NCBI RefSeq assembly: GCF_026343335.1
Contig: NZ_JAPELX010000001.1
Location: forward strand, 372,001 to 436,000
Direction of reading: 5' to 3'
DNA: 64,000 nt
From: Streptomyces sp. NBC_00078
Lineage (GTDB): Bacteria > Actinomycetota > Actinomycetes > Streptomycetales > Streptomycetaceae
Under the pieces are notes generated by a model. The model saw nothing but the letters and a program-made list of their open reading frames with translations, had not been told where the DNA came from and made no database searches. This document shows, piece after piece, positions 1-9,389 of this stretch. A program made the position numbers and the translations under genes. Within the stretch, counting starts at the first letter, position 1. Each line of letters begins with the position of its first letter.

Positions 1-746
1 GCGAGGGTCGCGGACTCGCGGGCGCCGAGGGTCCAGTTGTCGAGCAGCACCTGGACGGCGTCGAGGAGTCCGGGGGTGTCGAGCGCGGTGTGGGTGTACG
101 TGGCCTCCCGCAGATAGGCGCGCAGCCGTGCCGTTTCGCGCGGCGGAGGAGACTCGGGAGGCGCGTCGCTCCAGCTCGGCGGGTAGGTCTGCCTGCTGAT
201 GACATGGCCGTCCTCGACCAGGTGCGGATCGCCGCCCTCGTCACGCAGGACCGGCCGGCCGGGGTGCCGCGGGTCGGTCGCCACCACCAGCTCGGTGTGG
301 CTGCCGTCTGCCTTCCAGCGCACGACTCGCTCCTCCGGGAGCGTGACCGGGGGCTTGTCGTCGCTCATGCCCATACTCCAGGACTGCACGTGCGTGCCCT
401 TGCGCAGGTTGGGCGCCCCGTCCGCGGCCGCCTGCCGCTCTGCCCGGGCGGCGAGCTGTTCCAGGGGTACGGGGGTGGAGTCGCTCTGGACGACGAGCGC
501 GCGGGGTGCGGCGACCGCGGGGGTCGTGCTCGGGCCGCCGAGCGTCAGCGTCAGCACGGTCGCGGCGACGACCGCGGTGGCCGCGAGACTCCACACGAGC
601 CGGGTGCGGCGGCCGCCCGGAAGCTGTTCGTGCAGCAACTGGCCGAGCCGGCGCTCGGCGTGGTGGTCGAGGGGGCCGTCGCCGTAGCGGGGGCCGTCGG
701 TCGGCGCCGGGTTGGCGCGGCGCAGGAGTTCGAGTTCGTCAGCCAT
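1..746 (-). CDS. CU044_5270-like membrane protein, partial at window edge
   Basis: The reading frame starts at an ATG at 746 and runs off the left edge, so the C-terminus is missing. The protein opens with a soluble segment ([15 protein letters not shown]), has one hydrophobic helix at about residues 45-65 and then an exported-looking alanine-rich region. This layout matches the CU044_5270 family, which in actinomycetes is encoded next to ECF sigma factors. Its start overlaps the 3' end of the sigma gene by 8 bases, so the two are co-translated. By position it may act as a membrane partner or anti-sigma-like protein, but I see no zinc-binding anti-sigma motif, so that role is inference. Confidence 0.72.
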   Translation of the reverse strand, partial: MADELELLRRANPAPTDGPRYGDGPLDHHAERRLGQLLHEQLPGGRRTRLVWSLAATAVVAATVLTLTLGGPSTTPAVAAPRALVVQSDSTPVPLEQLAARAERQAAADGAPNLRKGTHVQSWSMGMSDDKPPVTLPEERVVRWKADGSHTELVVATDPRHPGRPVLRDEGGDPHLVEDGHVISRQTYPPSWSDAPPESPPPRETARLRAYLREATYTHTALDTPGLLDAVQVLLDNWTLGARESATL

Positions 747-1287
747 GGTCGTGCTCCTTCGCGGCTGTCGGACCGGCCGTGGGTGCGGGGCGTATGCGGT
801 CGATCTCGGCTCTGAGCCGGCGCCGGGCGCGGTGCAGCCGCATCGACGCGGCCCGGCTGCCGCAGCCGAGGGCGACGGCGACCTCGTCGATGCCCAGTTC
901 CTCCCACGCCGTCAGGCGCAGCACCTCCCGATCGGCCTCGGAGAGCCGGGCCAGTGCGTCGTGCACCCAGGCGCCCGCCGCCTCCGTGTCGGGGCTGTCC
1001 ACGGTCTGTCTGCCGTGCGCGGTCTCGTCGTTGCCCAGCCGGTCGACCAGCCGGCGGCGCCGGCCGTAGCCGCGTACCGCGTTCGCCAGGCAGTTGCGTG
1101 CCACGCCGTACAACCAGGGCAGCGGGGAGACCGGCAGGTCCAAGCGGCGCCGCCAGGCGACCGTGAACACCTCCGCCACCACTTCCTCCACCTCGTCGGC
1201 CCGCCCGTCCAGTCGCCGCGCGACATAGCGGCTGACCGCCCAGTAGTGCTCGCGATAGGCAGCGGCGAAGATCTCGTCGTTGCTCAT
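739..1287 (-). CDS. ECF-type RNA polymerase sigma factor
   Basis: The 182-residue protein has the two-domain layout of extracytoplasmic-function sigma factors. Region 2 (about residues 10-75) contains [20 protein letters not shown] and the aromatic/basic WLYGVARN segment of region 2.4. Region 4 (about residues 108-165) contains [19 protein letters not shown] followed by a recognition helix [15 protein letters not shown]. It should direct RNA polymerase to a small regulon. It is followed, with an 8-base overlap, by a CU044_5270-type membrane protein, the usual partner arrangement. No signal for its target promoters is visible here. Confidence 0.9.
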   Translation of the reverse strand: MSNDEIFAAAYREHYWAVSRYVARRLDGRADEVEEVVAEVFTVAWRRRLDLPVSPLPWLYGVARNCLANAVRGYGRRRRLVDRLGNDETAHGRQTVDSPDTEAAGAWVHDALARLSEADREVLRLTAWEELGIDEVAVALGCGSRAASMRLHRARRRLRAEIDRIRPAPTAGPTAAKEHDHG

Positions 1288-1392
1288 GTTCCGTTCGTGT
1301 CCGGCACCGGCCGGATCGTCACACCCGCTTCCGTGATTCTCGTCGCGTCATCCGAGTGTGACCACAGTGCCGGGCCCGGACACAGGCGGGGT

Positions 1393-3000
1393 ATGAGGCA
1401 CCTCAAGTGGTTGACGACCACTGACCACAAGACGATCGGGACGCTCTACCTCGTCACGTCGTTCGCGTTCTTCATGATCGGCGGCGTCATGGCGCTGCTG
1501 ATGCGCGCCGAGCTCGCCCGGCCCGGTCTGCAGATCATGACGAACGAGCAGTTCAACCAGGCGTTCACGATGCACGGCACGATCATGCTGCTGATGTTCG
1601 CGACGCCGCTGTTCGCCGGCTTCACCAACTGGATCATGCCGCTGCAGATCGGCGCCCCGGACGTGGCGTTCCCGCGGCTGAACATGTTCGCCTACTGGCT
1701 GTACCTGTTCGGCTCGACCATCGCGGTCGGCGGCTTCCTCACCCCGTCCGGTGCGGCCGACTTCGGCTGGTTCGCCTACTCCCCGCTCTCCGACGCGGTG
1801 CGCTCGCCGGGCATCGGCGCCGACCTGTGGATCATGGGCCTGGCCTTCTCCGGCTTCGGCACGATCCTCGGTGCGGTCAACTTCATCACCACCATCATCT
1901 GCATGCGCGCGCCCGGCATGACCATGTTCCGCATGCCGATCTTCGTGTGGAACGTGCTGCTGACCGCGGTGCTGGTACTGCTCGCCTTCCCCGTCCTGGC
2001 CGCCGCGCTGTTCGCGCTGGAGGCGGATCGGAAGTTCGGGGCACATGTCTTCGACGCGGCCAACGGCGGCGCCCTGCTGTGGCAACACCTCTTCTGGTTC
2101 TTCGGCCATCCAGAGGTGTACATCATCGCGCTGCCGTTCTTCGGCATCATCTCCGAGGTCATCCCGGTCTTCTCCCGCAAGCCGATGTTCGGCTACATGG
2201 GCCTGATCGGCGCGACCATCGCGATCGCCGGCCTGTCCGTGACGGTGTGGGCCCACCACATGTACGTCACCGGCGGTGTGCTGCTGCCGTTCTTCTCCTT
2301 CATGACGTTCCTCATCGCCGTACCGACCGGCGTGAAGTTCTTCAACTGGATCGGAACGATGTGGAAGGGGTCACTGAGTTTCGAGACCCCCATGCTCTGG
2401 GCCACCGGCTTCCTGGTCACCTTCACCTTCGGCGGCCTCACCGGTGTGATGCTCGCTTCGCCGCCCATCGACTTCCATGTCTCGGACAGCTACTTCGTGG
2501 TGGCGCACTTCCACTACGTGGTGTTCGGCACCGTCGTCTTCGCGATGTTCTCCGGCTTCCACTTCTGGTGGCCGAAGATGACCGGCAAGATGCTCGACGA
2601 GCGGCTCGGCAAGATCACGTTCTGGACGCTGTTCATCGGCTTCCACGGCACCTTCCTGGTCCAGCACTGGCTGGGCGCCGAGGGCATGCAGCGCCGGATC
2701 CCCGACTATCTGGCGGTGGAGGGGTTCGCGACGCTCAACACGATCTCGACGATCTCCTCGTTCCTGCTGGGCTCGTCGATGCTCCCGTTCTTCTACAACG
2801 TGTGGAAGACGGCGAAGTACGGCAAGCCGGTCGGCGTCGACGACCCGTGGGGCTACGGCCGTTCACTGGAGTGGGCCACCTCCTGCCCGCCTCCGCGCCA
2901 CAACTTCGTCGCCCTTCCCCGCATCCGCAGCGAGTCCCCCGCGTTCGACCTGCACCACGCCCAGTCCCCGTCCCCGGCAAGGGAGTTGACCGCATCGTGA
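1393..3000 (+). CDS. ctaD: Cytochrome c oxidase subunit I, second copy type
   Basis: The 535-residue protein is a clear subunit I of an aa3-type heme-copper oxidase in the cell membrane. The ligand motifs are present: [15 protein letters not shown] (heme a His), GHPEVY (CuB His and the cross-linked Tyr), HHMYVTGG (CuB His pair) and HFHYVVFG (heme a3 and a). The start chosen is the ATG giving [16 protein letters not shown]. It removes the longer N-terminal extension common in the main Streptomyces CtaD, and the C-terminus also stops soon after the PAFDLHH stretch. No ctaC, ctaE or ctaF lies nearby. This suggests an additional paralogue outside the main cytochrome oxidase operon; that reading is inference. 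Confidence 0.93.
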   Translation: MRHLKWLTTTDHKTIGTLYLVTSFAFFMIGGVMALLMRAELARPGLQIMTNEQFNQAFTMHGTIMLLMFATPLFAGFTNWIMPLQIGAPDVAFPRLNMFAYWLYLFGSTIAVGGFLTPSGAADFGWFAYSPLSDAVRSPGIGADLWIMGLAFSGFGTILGAVNFITTIICMRAPGMTMFRMPIFVWNVLLTAVLVLLAFPVLAAALFALEADRKFGAHVFDAANGGALLWQHLFWFFGHPEVYIIALPFFGIISEVIPVFSRKPMFGYMGLIGATIAIAGLSVTVWAHHMYVTGGVLLPFFSFMTFLIAVPTGVKFFNWIGTMWKGSLSFETPMLWATGFLVTFTFGGLTGVMLASPPIDFHVSDSYFVVAHFHYVVFGTVVFAMFSGFHFWWPKMTGKMLDERLGKITFWTLFIGFHGTFLVQHWLGAEGMQRRIPDYLAVEGFATLNTISTISSFLLGSSMLPFFYNVWKTAKYGKPVGVDDPWGYGRSLEWATSCPPPRHNFVALPRIRSESPAFDLHHAQSPSPARELTAS

Positions 3001-3347
3001 GCAGCAAGGACACCCAGGTGCTCCTCAACGAGATCGAGGGACACCTGCTCCTGTCCGCCGCCCAGGAGGAGGGCCGTACGGCCGCCGTGCGCTTCAGTGC
3101 CCGCCTCCACTGGCTGACCGACGCCCAACGCGAGGACGTGGAGCGCCGGTTCGAGGCCGAGTACCTCGCACTCGCCCGCACCTCCTGGCAGCGCACCGCG
3201 GAGCGTGCCGGTCAGTTGCGGGGCGAGTACGAGGAGACGTACCGCGGCCTGCGGCGCCGTCTGCTGGCCGGCTGGCTGCTGGCGTGCGCCGCGGTCATGG
3301 CCGCGGGTGTCGTGCTGCTCTCCTGCGCCTGGGCCGGGGCTAGTTGA
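2997..3347 (+). CDS. Small membrane-anchored protein coupled to ctaD
   Basis: A GTG start overlaps the ctaD stop codon in a GTGA arrangement, indicating translational coupling. The 116-residue product is mostly charged and helical, with a long hydrophilic stretch ([17 protein letters not shown]) that could form a coiled coil. It ends in one hydrophobic segment (about residues 93-113, [20 protein letters not shown]). It therefore looks like a C-terminally anchored membrane protein. I do not recognise a family. The coupling suggests a role with the oxidase subunit. It overlaps the convergent GH27 gene by 8 bases. Confidence 0.75.
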   Translation: MSSKDTQVLLNEIEGHLLLSAAQEEGRTAAVRFSARLHWLTDAQREDVERRFEAEYLALARTSWQRTAERAGQLRGEYEETYRGLRRRLLAGWLLACAAVMAAGVVLLSCAWAGAS

Positions 3348-5307
3348 GCGTCCACTTCTGGTTGTCGCCCGTACCGCACGTCCACAGCACCATGAAAGTG
3401 CCGTTGGCGGTGCCGTTGTTGTAGGCGTCCAGGCACAGGCCCGCGTTGACGTTGGTGATCGTGCCGTCGCTGTTCACGTTCCACTTCTGGTTGTTCTGGC
3501 CGTTGCAGTCCCAGATGACGGCCTTGGTGCCGTTGGTCGTGCCGTTGTCGTAGGCGTCCAGGCACTTGTTGCCGTACACCACGAGTTCCTTGCGGGAGGT
3601 GTACGTCCAGGCCTGGTTCTGGCCGCCGTTGCAGTCCCACAGCTCGGCCTGGGTGCCGTTGGTGATCGTGTGGTCGTAGATGTCGAGGCAGTGTCCGGAC
3701 TGCTTGCCGACGACCTGGGTGCCGTCGGTACCGGGCTGGGGTCTGACGGTGATCGAGTCGAGGGTCGGGGCGCCCGAGAAGGTGAGCGAGTTGGTGGCGC
3801 CCTTGGACAGGCCCACCTGGACGGAGATCGTGCCCGGGCCGGCTCCGGTCGGCGGGAAGGAGACCGCGGTGGAGCCCTGGCCGTTGACCTTGAGGGTGCC
3901 GGTGCGGGCACTGGAGGTGTTGTTCGTGTACGAGACGTCGACGATCTTGACCCCGGTGCTCCCGGCGGCGACCCCGCTGAAGCTCGACGTGCCGGTGTAG
4001 GTGCTGCTCGACGCCTCGGTCCCCCCGGTGACCGTCAGCATGACCGAGCCGCCCGCCGGAACACTGGTCGTGTAACTCGTGCCGTGGGTACCGACGTTGG
4101 TGCGCGCCCACAGATCACGCACCGTCGCGGACGCGTCGGTCAGGCCCAGGTCGGACCAGCGGACGGTGATGTTCTGCGCGGAGGAGGTGCGGTTGAGGAG
4201 GACCACGGCGCGGTTGCCGGTGCCGGCCAGCGCCTTGCCGTACACCTGCAGTCCGCTCGTGTCCTCGGCGACCTTGACGCCCTGGAGTCCGCGCGGGTCC
4301 TGGTCGACGGCGACGACCTCGGGGTTCTTGAGGATCGAGGCGGTCTCGGAGGACATCGTGGCGAGGTTGTTGCCGGCGAGGAGCGGGGCACCGGAGATGG
4401 CCCACAGGTTCATGTGGGTGCGGTTCTGGGCGGCGGTGAAGCCGTCCATGCCGACCATGAGCATGTCCGGGTCGTTGTAGTAGCCGGTGTGCTGGGCCGT
4501 GGGGTGCAGGGTCTGGTCGAAGTTGGACAGCAGGTTCGTCATCGACGGCGAGTTGCCGTAGTAGATGATGTCCGTGCTCGTGCGCCACATGGGGGCCTGG
4601 CCCGGCGCCCAGTTCCAGGGGTTCTGCTTGCCCCAGTTGCAGATCGAGAGAGTGAGCGGGCGGCCGGTGGTGGCCGTCGCCTTGGCGACCGCGTCGCTGA
4701 TCGACTGGTACGCCGTCGCCGCGTCGAGTCCCTCGACGTCTCCGCCGCACCAGTCGACCTTGACGAAGTCGAAGCCCCACTTGGAGAACTGGAGCATGTC
4801 CTGGTCGTAGTGGCCTTCGCTGCCGGTGTTCGCGGCGGCGGGGCGGCCGGTCGGGTAGTAGTAGCCGCAGCCGTTCTTGCCCGCGTCGGTGTAGATGCCG
4901 GCCTTGAGGCCCTTGCTGTGGATGTAGTCCGCGATGGCGCTCATGCCGCCGGGCCACTCCCCGGTGTCGACGGTGATGTTGCCGGCGCTGTCGCGGGTGC
5001 CCTGCCACCAGCCCTCGTCGATGTTGATGTACTTGTAGCCGGCCGCCGGCAGCCCCGCGGCGACGAACGCGTCGACCTGCTGCTTGATGACGTTGTAGTC
5101 GATCTTGGCAGCGAAGCTGTTCCAGGAGGCCCAGCCCATGGGGGCGGTGGGCACGGCTATCTGACGAGTCGTCGCCGCCTGTGCCGGGCCCGGAGCCGCG
5201 AACAGCAATGCGGCGGCCACGGTCAGGGCGAGGGCGAGAAGACGTACGGCGGCGGCTCTGCACCGGTGCACGAGACCTCTTCGGGGCGAGCGCGGAGGGG
5301 GGTACAT
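3340..5307 (-). CDS. Secreted GH27 alpha-galactosidase with beta-sandwich and ricin-type lectin domains
   Basis: The start is the ATG at 5307, preceded by a good AGGAG site. A signal peptide ends near AQA-A at residue 44. The catalytic barrel begins at PMGWASWNSF and carries the GH27 nucleophile in DFVKVDWCGG (Asp about 185) and the acid/base in YNDPDMLMVG (Asp about 281). It should release terminal alpha-galactose, or possibly beta-arabinopyranose, from plant polysaccharides or oligosaccharides. A beta-sandwich carbohydrate-binding module follows at about residues 405-510. The last 125 residues are a ricin-B/CBM13 trefoil with three QxW-type repeats (NQAW, NQKW, NQKW). A perfect palindrome lies upstream. 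The substrate is not defined by sequence. Confidence 0.93.
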   Translation of the reverse strand: MYPPPRSPRRGLVHRCRAAAVRLLALALTVAAALLFAAPGPAQAATTRQIAVPTAPMGWASWNSFAAKIDYNVIKQQVDAFVAAGLPAAGYKYINIDEGWWQGTRDSAGNITVDTGEWPGGMSAIADYIHSKGLKAGIYTDAGKNGCGYYYPTGRPAAANTGSEGHYDQDMLQFSKWGFDFVKVDWCGGDVEGLDAATAYQSISDAVAKATATTGRPLTLSICNWGKQNPWNWAPGQAPMWRTSTDIIYYGNSPSMTNLLSNFDQTLHPTAQHTGYYNDPDMLMVGMDGFTAAQNRTHMNLWAISGAPLLAGNNLATMSSETASILKNPEVVAVDQDPRGLQGVKVAEDTSGLQVYGKALAGTGNRAVVLLNRTSSAQNITVRWSDLGLTDASATVRDLWARTNVGTHGTSYTTSVPAGGSVMLTVTGGTEASSSTYTGTSSFSGVAAGSTGVKIVDVSYTNNTSSARTGTLKVNGQGSTAVSFPPTGAGPGTISVQVGLSKGATNSLTFSGAPTLDSITVRPQPGTDGTQVVGKQSGHCLDIYDHTITNGTQAELWDCNGGQNQAWTYTSRKELVVYGNKCLDAYDNGTTNGTKAVIWDCNGQNNQKWNVNSDGTITNVNAGLCLDAYNNGTANGTFMVLWTCGTGDNQKWTLN

Positions 5308-5376
5308 GCGGCTCCTTCTGCGAGGGGACTCCGGTGGGGGAAGCCATTCAGCGACGCGTTCGAGCAGCACTTCCTC

Positions 5377-5402
5377 TCCATGTTCGACATGTCGAACATG
5401 GA
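5377..5402. promoter_or_regulatory. Perfect 26-bp palindrome, probable repressor operator
   Basis: The half-site TCCATGTTCGACA is followed immediately by its exact reverse complement, with no spacer. It lies 70 bases upstream of the alpha-galactosidase start and about 140 bases upstream of the divergent glycosyltransferase. The position fits an operator for a sugar-responsive repressor. The central step is AT, not the CG usual in LacI-type operators, so the protein family is open. No candidate regulator gene is adjacent. Confidence 0.7.
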
Positions 5403-5539
5403 TCGATTAACCGAACGTGTCGCGCGCCGAAACTAGAGCCCCGGAGAGAGGGAAGTCAACGGATACGACAGGCCTGAAATGGCCGGTCCCGACGCGGTGT
5501 TCTCGCTGAGCGGCGTGCGGCGGCACCATACTGGCGGTC

Positions 5540-6844
5540 GTGCGCGTAGCGATCATGACGGCGGGTTCCCGAGGCGATGTCGCCCCCTACACCGGGCTCG
5601 GACATGGGCTCTCCCGTGCCGGACACGAGGTCACCCTGGTCACACACGCCCGTTTCGAGCCGCTCGTGGCGGGGTCGAAGGTCCGCTTCCATGCACTGCC
5701 GGTGGATCCGCGGGCCGAGCTGGAGTCCTCGCGCGGGCGTGGTCTGCACCGCAGCGGGACCGGCGTCGGGAAGTTGGTGCGGGTGGTGGCGATGGCGCGA
5801 ACGCTGGCCGGGCGGATGACAGACGACCTCGTGGCAGCCGCCCGGTCGAGCGACGTCCTGCTGCTGTCCGGTTCAGTCGGCCCGCTCGGGCACACCATCG
5901 CCGAGGGACTGTCGCTGCCGTACCTGGACGTGCCGCTCCAACCACTCGCCCCCACAAGGGAGTTCGGGCCTCCGATGCTGGGGGTCCGCTCACTGGGGGC
6001 CGTGGGCAACCGGATCGCCGGGCACGGCGTCGGTCTGGCCGTCGAGCAGGTATTCGCCGGGGCGCTGCCCACGGTGCGGGAGCGACTGGGGCTGCCCCGC
6101 GTGAGTGCCGCCGCGGCCTGGCGGGCCCGGGAACGGCAGGAGCGGCCGGTACTGCACGGCTTCAGCCCTCTGGTGGTACCGCGGCCGGGAGACTGGCGGC
6201 CGGGTCTCACCGTGACCGGATACTGGTGGCCGTACGACACGGTTCCCCAACTCCCGCCCCTTCTACGGGACTTCCTCGACGCGGGACCACCTCCCGTCTA
6301 CGTCGGACTGGGCAGCGCTACCGTGCCCGACCCCGAGCGGCTCAGCACCGCCATCGTGCGCGCCCTGCGCCAAGCCGGGCTGCGTGGCGTGATCCAGCGG
6401 GGCTGGGCCGGCCTCGGGGCCGTCGGCGACGACATGCTGAGCGTCGACGAGGTGCCGCACTCCGTGCTCTTCCCCCGCATAGCCGCCGTGGTCCACCACG
6501 CGGGCGCGGGCACGACGGCGGCCGGTCTGCGTGCCGGCGTACCCGCTGTGCCGGTACCGATCCAGTTCGACGAGGGCTTCTGGTCCGCCCGTCTGGTCGG
6601 CCTGGGCGTGGCCCCCCGCGCCCTGCCGCTGCGCCGCCTCACCGCCGACGCGCTGGCCGCGGCACTGAAACGGGCCACCCGCGATCCGGCGTTCGGGCGG
6701 CGCGCGGCGCACCTGGGGACGCGGATCCGGGACGAGGACGGAATGGCGCCGGTGCTGGCCGCGGTGAACGGGCTCGGCGCGGTGTCCGGGCGCGGAGAAC
6801 GGACCGGACGCGTGAACGGACCGGACGCCCAAGAGCCCGGGTGA
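5540..6844 (+). CDS. GT1-family glycosyltransferase (sterol/MGT-like)
   Basis: The 434-residue protein starts at a GTG. It has the two-Rossmann GT-B fold of nucleotide-sugar-dependent glycosyltransferases. The N-terminal motif RVAIMTAGSRGDVAPYTGLG matches sterol 3-beta-glucosyltransferase-like enzymes. The C-terminal donor-binding motif is VHHAGAGTTAAGLRAGVPAV followed by PIQFDEGFW. It should transfer a sugar from a UDP- or dTDP-donor to a small lipophilic acceptor in the cytoplasm. It is divergent from the alpha-galactosidase and has no biosynthetic partners beside it, so the acceptor cannot be named. The last 30 residues are low-complexity. Confidence 0.87.
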   Translation: MRVAIMTAGSRGDVAPYTGLGHGLSRAGHEVTLVTHARFEPLVAGSKVRFHALPVDPRAELESSRGRGLHRSGTGVGKLVRVVAMARTLAGRMTDDLVAAARSSDVLLLSGSVGPLGHTIAEGLSLPYLDVPLQPLAPTREFGPPMLGVRSLGAVGNRIAGHGVGLAVEQVFAGALPTVRERLGLPRVSAAAAWRARERQERPVLHGFSPLVVPRPGDWRPGLTVTGYWWPYDTVPQLPPLLRDFLDAGPPPVYVGLGSATVPDPERLSTAIVRALRQAGLRGVIQRGWAGLGAVGDDMLSVDEVPHSVLFPRIAAVVHHAGAGTTAAGLRAGVPAVPVPIQFDEGFWSARLVGLGVAPRALPLRRLTADALAAALKRATRDPAFGRRAAHLGTRIRDEDGMAPVLAAVNGLGAVSGRGERTGRVNGPDAQEPG

Positions 6845-6926
6845 TCGCACGCTCACCGGCCGCGACGAGCGCACCGCGGCTGCCGCCCGGGCGCACCCGA
6901 CGCGCCGGGGGGACACATCGCACCCG

Positions 6927-7589
6927 TCAGTTCGCCGACGCAGCCCACCCCGGCGGACGCAGAATCGCGAGCAGCTGCTGCACCAGTTCGTCCACCACCT
7001 CGTCCAGCGTCGCGTCGACCCACCCGGCGCTCCAGTCATGGAGCAGGCCGTTGACGCTGCCGATGAAGGCTGTCGCGGCGAGGCGGTAGTCGCGCGGGGC
7101 CGCTTCTCCCCGCGCGGCCGCCGTTTCCGCCTCGGCACAGATGAGGTCCACCCAGCGGGAGCGACGGGCCAGGCGCTGCTCCTCCAGACGCGGGCTCACA
7201 CCGATGATCTCGACGAAGGTGATCCGTATCCGGCGCGGGTCGCCGGTGACGTTGGCGGCGTAGGAGCGAAAGATGCCGGTGGCACGCTGGGCGAGCGGCA
7301 GGCCCTGTACTTCGGCGAGCGCGGTCACGACGGCCTCCTCGGCCCAGTCGTTGACCTGGAGGTGCAGGGCGGCCAGCACGTCCTCAAGGGTGCGGAACTC
7401 CTCGTAGAACTGCCGGGTGGACAGTCCCGCGGCCTCGCTCAGCGCCGCGACCGTGGTGGCCCGGTAGCCGGGTTCGCCGCCGAACAGTTCGAGCGCGGCG
7501 TCCAGGAACCTCCTGTGCCGCTCGGCCTGCCGTTCCGCGGCGGTCTTGCCTGCGTACCGACCCGTCGGCGCCCTGAGCCTGCCCGCCAC
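6927..7589 (-). CDS. TetR-family transcriptional regulator
   Basis: I chose the GTG at 7589 because it has a strong AGGGAGG site 5 bases upstream; a TTG at 7619 is the longer alternative. The 220-residue protein has a TetR helix-turn-helix at about residues 15-65 (TTVAALSEAAGLSTRQFYEE) and a variable ligand-binding domain after it. It is divergent from the secreted beta-propeller gene, and a CTTACT-N4-AGTAAG inverted repeat lies between them. It most likely represses itself and that neighbour. The ligand is unknown. Confidence 0.9.
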   Translation of the reverse strand: MAGRLRAPTGRYAGKTAAERQAERHRRFLDAALELFGGEPGYRATTVAALSEAAGLSTRQFYEEFRTLEDVLAALHLQVNDWAEEAVVTALAEVQGLPLAQRATGIFRSYAANVTGDPRRIRITFVEIIGVSPRLEEQRLARRSRWVDLICAEAETAAARGEAAPRDYRLAATAFIGSVNGLLHDWSAGWVDATLDEVVDELVQQLLAILRPPGWAASAN

Positions 7590-7660
7590 TGAACCTCCCT
7601 CGTCCGCCCCCTCCGCCAATTTTGTCGTGCACGCAGTCTTGTGGAGAAGGGCGCCTCTTC

Positions 7661-7676
7661 CTTACTTTCCAGTAAG
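7661..7676. promoter_or_regulatory. Inverted repeat CTTACT-N4-AGTAAG, candidate TetR operator
   Basis: Six-base arms separated by four bases sit in the 182-base gap between the divergent TetR gene and the secreted beta-propeller gene. Size and place fit a TetR-family operator controlling both. The assignment rests on position and symmetry only. Confidence 0.55.
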
Positions 7677-7771
7677 TAGGAATCTGAAGGCGCCTGTTTT
7701 CAGATTTGGCCATGCCCGTTCCGTTTGGCATGCCCCCGTCACGCTTCAGCCATCCAGAGGAGAGAGCACTC

Positions 7772-9031
7772 ATGCCTGCCTTCAGAACCAGGCACCTTTG
7801 CTCCGTAGCCGCCGCCCTCGTCCTGACCGTCGCCGCGCCCGCGACCGCCGTCTCCGCCGCCACCGACTCCTCCTCCGCAGCCGCGCTGCGCGAGGTGATG
7901 TTCGTCGGCAACAACTGGGACGGCACAGCCGACGTCATCAAGTCCAGTGGCGACTTCGCGAAGGTCGGCCGCATCAACGTCATCCCCGACAAGGACCAGC
8001 GGATGGCGGCCATCAACGCCGATCCGATCAAGTGGATCTACTTCATGGCGATCCGCAACGGCGTCGGCGAGGGCCACGACCAGTTCGCCGACGACATGTA
8101 CTCCACACCCGACGGCAGGTCGGTGGTGGTCTCCCGGCCGAGCTTCGCCGACGTCGTCTCCATCGACCTCGCCACCGGCAGCATCAACTGGCGTTTCCCC
8201 GTGTCCGGTTACCGTTCCGACCACATGGCGGTCTCCCCCGACGGCACCCGGGTGGCGGTGTCCGCCTCGACCGCGAACACCGTGCACGTGCTGGACATCA
8301 ACACCGGCAAGCAGCTGGGCTCGTTCGCGACGGGCGACAAGCCGCACGAGAACATCTTCACCAAGGACGGCAAGTACATCTGGAACATGGCCATCGGGGA
8401 CGTCAACACGTCACTCGACACCCCGGGTTGGGACTGGACCAAGGGTGACCGCCACATCACCGTCGTGGACGCGACGACCTACAAGCAGGTCAAGGTCATC
8501 GACATGCGGGACCGCCTCGACGCGATCGGCCTGAAGGACTTCTCGGACGCGGTACGGCCGGCCGTGTTCTCGCCGGACGAGTCCAAGCTGTACTTCCAGG
8601 TGTCCTTCTTCAACGGATTCCTGGAGTACGACGTCGCCACCGACAAGATCACCCGGGTGAAGACGCTGCCGAAGAACCCGGCGACCAGCGAGGACCGCAC
8701 CACCTGGGTCAACGACTCGCGCCACCACGGCATTTCGATGAGCCCGGACGGCACCAAGCTGTGCGTCGCGGGCACCATGGACGACTACGCGACGGTCGTC
8801 GACCGCGCCACCCTCAACGAGGGTCCGCTGGTGTCCGCCTCGAAGCCCTACTGGGCCACGGTCAGCGGCGACGGCAAGGACTGCGTCATCTCCGAGAGCG
8901 GCGCCGACCAGGTCACGGCGATCGACTTCGCGACCGGGCGGAAGGTCACGTCCGTCTCCGTCGGTGACCATCCGCAGCGGGTGCGCTTGGGTCATGTGGA
9001 GGCGAACTGGTCGGGCACCTCCGGCAGCTGA
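7772..9031 (+). CDS. Secreted YVTN-type beta-propeller protein
   Basis: The start is the ATG at 7772 behind a GAGGAGA site. A signal peptide (about residues 1-30, with LVLTVAAPATAVSAA) directs export. The mature 390 residues contain repeated propeller blades with SPDGTRVAVS, SPDESKLYFQ, SPDGTKLCVA and GDGKDCVISE motifs and the blade links DINTGK and DFATGR. This is the YVTN/WD40-like lactonase or cytochrome D1-like fold. No catalytic residues can be assigned, so it may bind a ligand or hydrolyse a lactone. It is divergent from a TetR regulator that probably controls it. Confidence 0.82.
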   Translation: MPAFRTRHLCSVAAALVLTVAAPATAVSAATDSSSAAALREVMFVGNNWDGTADVIKSSGDFAKVGRINVIPDKDQRMAAINADPIKWIYFMAIRNGVGEGHDQFADDMYSTPDGRSVVVSRPSFADVVSIDLATGSINWRFPVSGYRSDHMAVSPDGTRVAVSASTANTVHVLDINTGKQLGSFATGDKPHENIFTKDGKYIWNMAIGDVNTSLDTPGWDWTKGDRHITVVDATTYKQVKVIDMRDRLDAIGLKDFSDAVRPAVFSPDESKLYFQVSFFNGFLEYDVATDKITRVKTLPKNPATSEDRTTWVNDSRHHGISMSPDGTKLCVAGTMDDYATVVDRATLNEGPLVSASKPYWATVSGDGKDCVISESGADQVTAIDFATGRKVTSVSVGDHPQRVRLGHVEANWSGTSGS

Positions 9032-9228
9032 CTCCCGTGAGCCGTGAGGTGGGCGGCACGGGAACCAGGGGCCGGCCCACCTCGCCGCGGCACCGGACCA
9101 GCGGCCGTGGCAGGCGGACGCTCCCATCGGCCACACGCCCTCTCCGGCCTCCGCGCCAGCCAGCTCCGTCGTACGCCTACGGCCGCAAGCGGGACGCGGG
9201 ACGCAACCACGCCCGGGGCCCGGGTCCT

Positions 9229-9309
9229 GGGCTCCGGGCGTGCCGGGCTCCGGGCGTGCCGGGCTCCGGGCTCCGGGCTCCGGGCTCCGGGCTCCGGGCT
9301 CCGGGCTCC
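9229..9309. repeat. Tandem repeat tract: two 16-bp units then seven GGGCTCC heptamers
   Basis: The 358-base gap between the convergent genes ending at 9031 and 9390 is occupied in its middle by a repeat. Two copies of GGGCTCCGGGCGTGCC (9229-9260) are followed by seven perfect copies of GGGCTCC (9261-9309). The tract is the kind of array that changes copy number by slippage. It has no hairpin symmetry and no long ORF of its own. The rest of the gap holds nothing recognisable. Confidence 0.9.
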
Positions 9310-9389
9310 GGGCGAACGTGCCGGGGGAGATTCCCGGGCGGACGTGACGGAGAAGATCCCCGGACGGCCGGCCCGCCCGGGGCACCTCG

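Noticed and set aside
3205..5436. Long open frame on the plus strand opposite the alpha-galactosidase
   Set aside because: It is the antisense shadow of the GH27 gene; the product is a repetitive Ala/Val/Asp/Gly mix with no motif, as expected from GC-rich codon bias.
9229..9309. CRISPR-like array
   Set aside because: The units are 7 and 16 bases and directly abut one another; there are no spacers and no cas genes.
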